A stretch of 64,000 bases of DNA from Thermaurantimonas sp046299575. Lineage in GTDB: Bacteria; Bacteroidota; Bacteroidia; Flavobacteriales; Schleiferiaceae. Position numbers and translations under genes: made by a program. The notes beneath the pieces are model-generated. The model was not told where the DNA came from, did not search any database, and worked only from the letters and a program-made list of their open reading frames with translations. The DNA lies in NCBI RefSeq assembly GCF_046299575.1, contig NZ_JBKBHX010000001.1, positions 186,001 through 250,000 on the forward strand. Direction: 5' to 3'. This document shows positions 61,151 through 64,000 of this stretch, piece by piece (within the stretch, counting starts at the first letter, position 1; every line of letters begins with the position of its first letter).

Positions 61151-62566
61151 TCAGGTGGTTTCGGAAGGGGATTCGGATTTGGCTACTAAGGTACAAACCA
61201 TAGCATCACCTGTCACATTCACTACGGTGCGACACATGTCCAAAATGCGGTCAATGGGCAGGATGATGGCAATCCAAGCGGGATTGAGATGTACCGATGT
61301 GAGCACGATGATGAGCATGATCAGCCCGGCGCTGGGCACGGCTGCTGCACCTATGGAGGCCAGGGTAGCGGTCAGTACAATGGTGAGCTGCTGGGATAAC
61401 GACAGGTCCACCCCATGCATCTGAGCGAGGAATACAACGGCTACGGCCTGATAGAGGCTGGTGCCGTCCATGTTCACGGTAGCTCCTATAGGGAGCACGA
61501 AGGAAGTGTACTTTTTGGGCACTTTCATGTTTTCTTCCATGCATTCGATGGTCACAGGCAGCGTGGCAGCACTGCTGGATGAGGAGAAGGCGAGCAACTG
61601 CGCCGGGCTGATGGCTTTGAGAAATTCGGAAAAACGGATTCCGGGGGCAAAAAAATGAATAACAGCGGGGTAAATGACAAAGGCCATTACAACAAGGCCT
61701 GCAACCACAGCGAAAGTGTATGAGCCAAGACTTTTGAAGACGGGCAATACCTTAGACACATCGTCGCCGGCTATCTGACTGATGGTACCGGCCAAAAGAG
61801 CAAAGACAAAAAACGGAGAGGCGCGCATGACAAAGTCAACCATCCGGAGAAATACATCGGTGACGGCCTGAAAAAAGTGGATGAGCAGCTGCTGCCGTTC
61901 ACCGGGTATGTAGAGCAGGGCGATGCCGAAGAAGATGCCGAAGAAGATGACCTGAATCATGAGCTTGCTGTCGTTAAGGCTGGTGAAGATGTTGTCGGGT
62001 ACCATATCCACCAGAAAAGCCAGCGGACCTTGATTCTGCGCCTGTTTAGCCTTTTCGATTTTTGAAGCGACCAGGTCTTCACTGCCGTTTCCATTCATTC
62101 GACTGCTGATCACTGCAGTTAATTCAGCGTTTTCAGGTTTACAGGTCACGCAGATGTCGTCGAGGTCTTCGGCACCCGACTGTTTTTTCCACAGCTCGTA
62201 GCGGATGCGGTTTTCAAGCAAGAGAGCGCTGTCGCGGCTTTGGCCCGGTTTGATCAGATTTACAATCAGCAATCCGAGACTTACAGCGATCACTGTGGTA
62301 GCCAGATAGATAGCCAGGGTTTTCAGCCCGAGGCGACCCAGGGACTCCGGAGAGCCCAGTCCGGCTATGCCGCTGATGATGCTAAACAAAACCAATGGTA
62401 CAGCAATGAGCTTGAGCAAATTCATGAAAATAGTGCCAAACGGAGCGATAAAATCAGCTGTGAACCGCTGCCAACCGAATAATACCGATGCGATGGCATA
62501 GACGATGCCCAGCAGCATGCCGATTAAGATTTTCCAGTGTAATGGAAGATTTGTATATGCTTTCAA
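61151..62566 (-). CDS. dicarboxylate/amino acid:cation symporter (DAACS family)
   Basis: A 471-residue inner-membrane transporter of the GltP/DctA family, which takes up glutamate, aspartate or C4-dicarboxylates with H+ or Na+. About eight helices are visible, with family motifs AFSSSSSAATLPVTIE (hairpin 1 serine-rich), GATVNMDGTSLYQAVAV (the NMDGT cation site) and SIGAAAVPSAGLIMLIIVL (hairpin 2). A hydrophilic insertion of roughly 80 residues (about 105-190, with DDICVTCKPENAELT) is longer than in GltP. It overlaps aroC by 4 bp and precedes the AsmA-like gene. Confidence 0.92.
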   Translation of the reverse strand: MKAYTNLPLHWKILIGMLLGIVYAIASVLFGWQRFTADFIAPFGTIFMNLLKLIAVPLVLFSIISGIAGLGSPESLGRLGLKTLAIYLATTVIAVSLGLLIVNLIKPGQSRDSALLLENRIRYELWKKQSGAEDLDDICVTCKPENAELTAVISSRMNGNGSEDLVASKIEKAKQAQNQGPLAFLVDMVPDNIFTSLNDSKLMIQVIFFGIFFGIALLYIPGERQQLLIHFFQAVTDVFLRMVDFVMRASPFFVFALLAGTISQIAGDDVSKVLPVFKSLGSYTFAVVAGLVVMAFVIYPAVIHFFAPGIRFSEFLKAISPAQLLAFSSSSSAATLPVTIECMEENMKVPKKYTSFVLPIGATVNMDGTSLYQAVAVVFLAQMHGVDLSLSQQLTIVLTATLASIGAAAVPSAGLIMLIIVLTSVHLNPAWIAIILPIDRILDMCRTVVNVTGDAMVCTLVAKSESPSETT

Positions 62567-63624
62567 TACAGTGTATGGATTCGGTTTAACAAATAAAAAT
62601 CAGCCAGCACCAGCCATGTCATGGCTTCCACTACCGGCACTGCGCGAGGTACTACGCAAGGGTCGTGACGACCCCGCACGGCCAAATCTACTACATTCCC
62701 CTCAGCATCAAGTGCTTTTTGCTCTTTGGCAATGGATGCTGTGGGCTTGAAGGTCACTTCAAACGCGAGTTCGCGACCTGAGCTGATACCTCCAAGTACT
62801 CCACCGCTGTGGTTGGTAGCAAAGGTCTGTGAATCGGCCGGCATATCGTTGTGCTCACTTCCGCGCATAGAGGCTGCACGTGTGCCACTGCCGATTTCAA
62901 AAGCCCGGGTAGCATTGATGGTCATCATGGCATGTGCCAGGCGTGCGTGCAGCTTGTCGAAGATGGGCTCACCCAGGCCGGCCGGCAGTCCGATGACGCG
63001 CACCGCTACCTTACCACCCACGGAGTCGCCCTGTTCCTTCAGATCAGCAATCAGCTCTTCAGCCGATGATGAAGCTATGGGATGAGGCATCCGGGTAGGA
63101 TACTTATCAATATCATCGGGTGAAAAGACGGCATCAGCCGGCAAGCGAATGTCGCCTATCTGGCAGGTGTAGGCCATCACCCGAACATCTGGCAGCAGAT
63201 GCGCAGCCAATGCCCCGGCCAGCACCCAATTGGCCGTTTCGCGGGCAGAAGAGCGCCCACCCCCGCGGTGATCGCGGTGGCCATACTTAGCGGTGTAGGT
63301 TTCGTCAGCATGACCGGGTCTGAAGACCTGTCGAAGCTCATCGTAGTCAGTAGAGCGCTTATCTGCATTGCGAATCAGAAAAGCGATCGGTGCGCCGGTT
63401 GATTTACCTTCAAAAACTCCGGAGAGAAACTCAGGCTCATCCGCTTCAGTCCTCGCAGTTGTCACGGCTGATTGGCCGGGCCTTCTTCGGGCGAGTTGAT
63501 GCCTTATGCGATTAAAGTCAATGCTAATATCGGCCGGAAAACCATCGAGCACCCCGCCAATGGCGGGGCCATGTGATTCGCCGAAGGTAGTAAGCCTCAG
63601 AATTCTGCCAAACGTATTGCTCAT
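62563..63624 (-). CDS. aroC: chorismate synthase
   Basis: AroC makes chorismate from EPSP using reduced flavin. From ATG 63624 it has 353 residues with the family signatures: TTFGESHGPAIGGVLDG, RRRPGQSAVTTAR, RPGHADETYTAKYGHRDHRGGGRSS (two stretches of conserved His and Arg residues) and the late GISSGREL, FKPTAS. Another ATG one codon upstream is possible. It starts the aroC-symporter-asmA run. A TAAGTTTG element lies only 7 nt upstream of the start. Confidence 0.96.
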   Translation of the reverse strand: MSNTFGRILRLTTFGESHGPAIGGVLDGFPADISIDFNRIRHQLARRRPGQSAVTTARTEADEPEFLSGVFEGKSTGAPIAFLIRNADKRSTDYDELRQVFRPGHADETYTAKYGHRDHRGGGRSSARETANWVLAGALAAHLLPDVRVMAYTCQIGDIRLPADAVFSPDDIDKYPTRMPHPIASSSAEELIADLKEQGDSVGGKVAVRVIGLPAGLGEPIFDKLHARLAHAMMTINATRAFEIGSGTRAASMRGSEHNDMPADSQTFATNHSGGVLGGISSGRELAFEVTFKPTASIAKEQKALDAEGNVVDLAVRGRHDPCVVPRAVPVVEAMTWLVLADFYLLNRIHTLY

Positions 63625-63631
63625 CAACGTG

Positions 63632-63639
63632 CAAACTTA
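63632..63639 (-). promoter_or_regulatory. TAnnTTTG promoter element for aroC
   Basis: TAAGTTTG on the minus strand, an exact -7 match whose last base is 7 nt from ATG 63624, implying a nearly leaderless transcript. Confidence 0.4.
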
Positions 63640-63761
63640 CTGGTGGCTGGACAATTGGAAATCTTGCTTTAATTTGCTTTATATAAAAAAAGTCATTGAC
63701 TAAACGAATCTCTGCTTTCACTGATTAAAATGCCACTTTCGAAGAGAAAAATGAGAGATTC

Positions 63762-63781
63762 AAAAAAAAAAAAAAAAAAAA
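63762..63781 (+). repeat. poly-A tract of 20
   Basis: An uninterrupted run of 20 A in the 209-bp region between aroC and the broken gene at the right edge. No other structure is seen there. Confidence 0.9.
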
Positions 63782-63836
63782 TAATAAGAGTTTTCATTAC
63801 GAAATTTGTTATCGTATAACCAAAAACTTGAAAACA

Positions 63837-64000
63837 ATGAAAAAAGTAGCATTATTAATTGTTGCTTTCCTTCCGTGCAGCATGATGGCATAAGCCAGAA
63901 TTGTTGTAATCAAAATGAATGGTGGTATTTTTGGTTACAGAGAAGTCATAGAAGAAGTGGACGGATGTGATGGGTACCTGACATGCTTAAATTCCGGATT
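63837..64000 (+). pseudogene. secreted-protein gene broken by TAA after the signal peptide, runs off the window
   Basis: ATG 63837 opens MKKVALLIVAFLPCSMMA and then TAA (63891-63893). The same frame stays open to the window edge with ARIVVIKMNGGIFGYREVI and EEVDGCDGYLTCLNSG. Reading the stop as CAA gives SMMA-Q-A-R, a normal signal-peptidase site, so this looks like one exported protein split by a single nonsense codon. It could be a true pseudogene or a base-call error next to the long A run. The rest of the gene is outside the window and no family can be given. Confidence 0.55.

Overview
The window looks like chromosomal DNA of a Bacteroidota bacterium, probably a free-living, T9SS-bearing member of the Cytophagia/Chitinophagia/Saprospiria breadth; I cannot name a genus. 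The evidence is a SusC/SusD pair, proteins with type IX secretion sorting domains (an M36 protease with a C-terminal PNP-type module, and a gliding-motility-type C-terminal domain protein), the rpmB-rpmG-DUF4295 ribosomal cluster, a LruC-domain protein, many lipoproteins with short lipoboxes, near absence of Shine-Dalgarno sites, and several TAnnTTTG promoter elements placed just upstream of start codons. I saw no tRNA, rRNA, CRISPR array or transposase.

Layout. 1-8.7 kb: housekeeping and metabolism (LON-domain protein fragment, lnt, an outer-membrane-like hypothetical, amt, tryptophan dioxygenase, an M23 peptidase, trhO, aroK). 8.8-15.6 kb: a compact same-strand operon of six genes: soluble Ser/Thr kinase with FHA, membrane-anchored VWA protein with an ExbD/MotB-like helix, MotA/TolQ/ExbB-like channel protein, FHA-TM-trypsin-like protease, PP2C phosphatase with TM and proline-rich tail, and a zinc ribbon-FHA protein preceded by a decayed zinc-ribbon copy. 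This is the best candidate for an undescribed system: a phosphorylation-controlled, possibly ion-driven envelope machine that couples cytoplasmic kinase/phosphatase/FHA signalling to periplasmic VWA and protease domains. 15.6-20.2 kb: susC/susD. 20.4-24.4 kb: O-antigen ligase/polymerase, chain-length regulator and flippase. 24.5-32.2 kb: Fur-type regulator, purA, NUDIX, acyltransferase, tandem MbnP-like lipoproteins, and a DUF3667 gene split by a stop codon. 32.5-37.2 kb: threonine aldolase, GH13 lipoprotein, MutS2 without Smr. 37.3-42 kb: secreted LruC protein with its lipoprotein and an M36 metalloprotease. 42.3-49.8 kb: radA, rpmB-rpmG-DUF4295, an oxidoreductase, YbjQ with a 45-residue membrane protein, hypotheticals, an ATP-cone nuclease-like fusion and gpsA. 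49.9-54.9 kb: SAM-I riboswitch, metH, metF, followed by a GC-rich intergenic element. 55.4-57.8 kb: a large T9SS type B protein. 58.3-63.6 kb: aroC, a dicarboxylate/glutamate symporter and an AsmA-like protein with a hendecad tail, in one operon. The right edge has a poly-A tract and a secreted-protein reading frame broken by TAA just after its signal peptide.

Three places show gene decay by small changes: a missense plus one-base deletion at 14762-14880, and apparent CAA-to-TAA nonsense changes at 32086-32088 and 63891-63893. Start codons were moved inward from the longest open frame where a promoter element, a signal peptide or family conservation argued for it. All family assignments are by reading motifs, not by database search.
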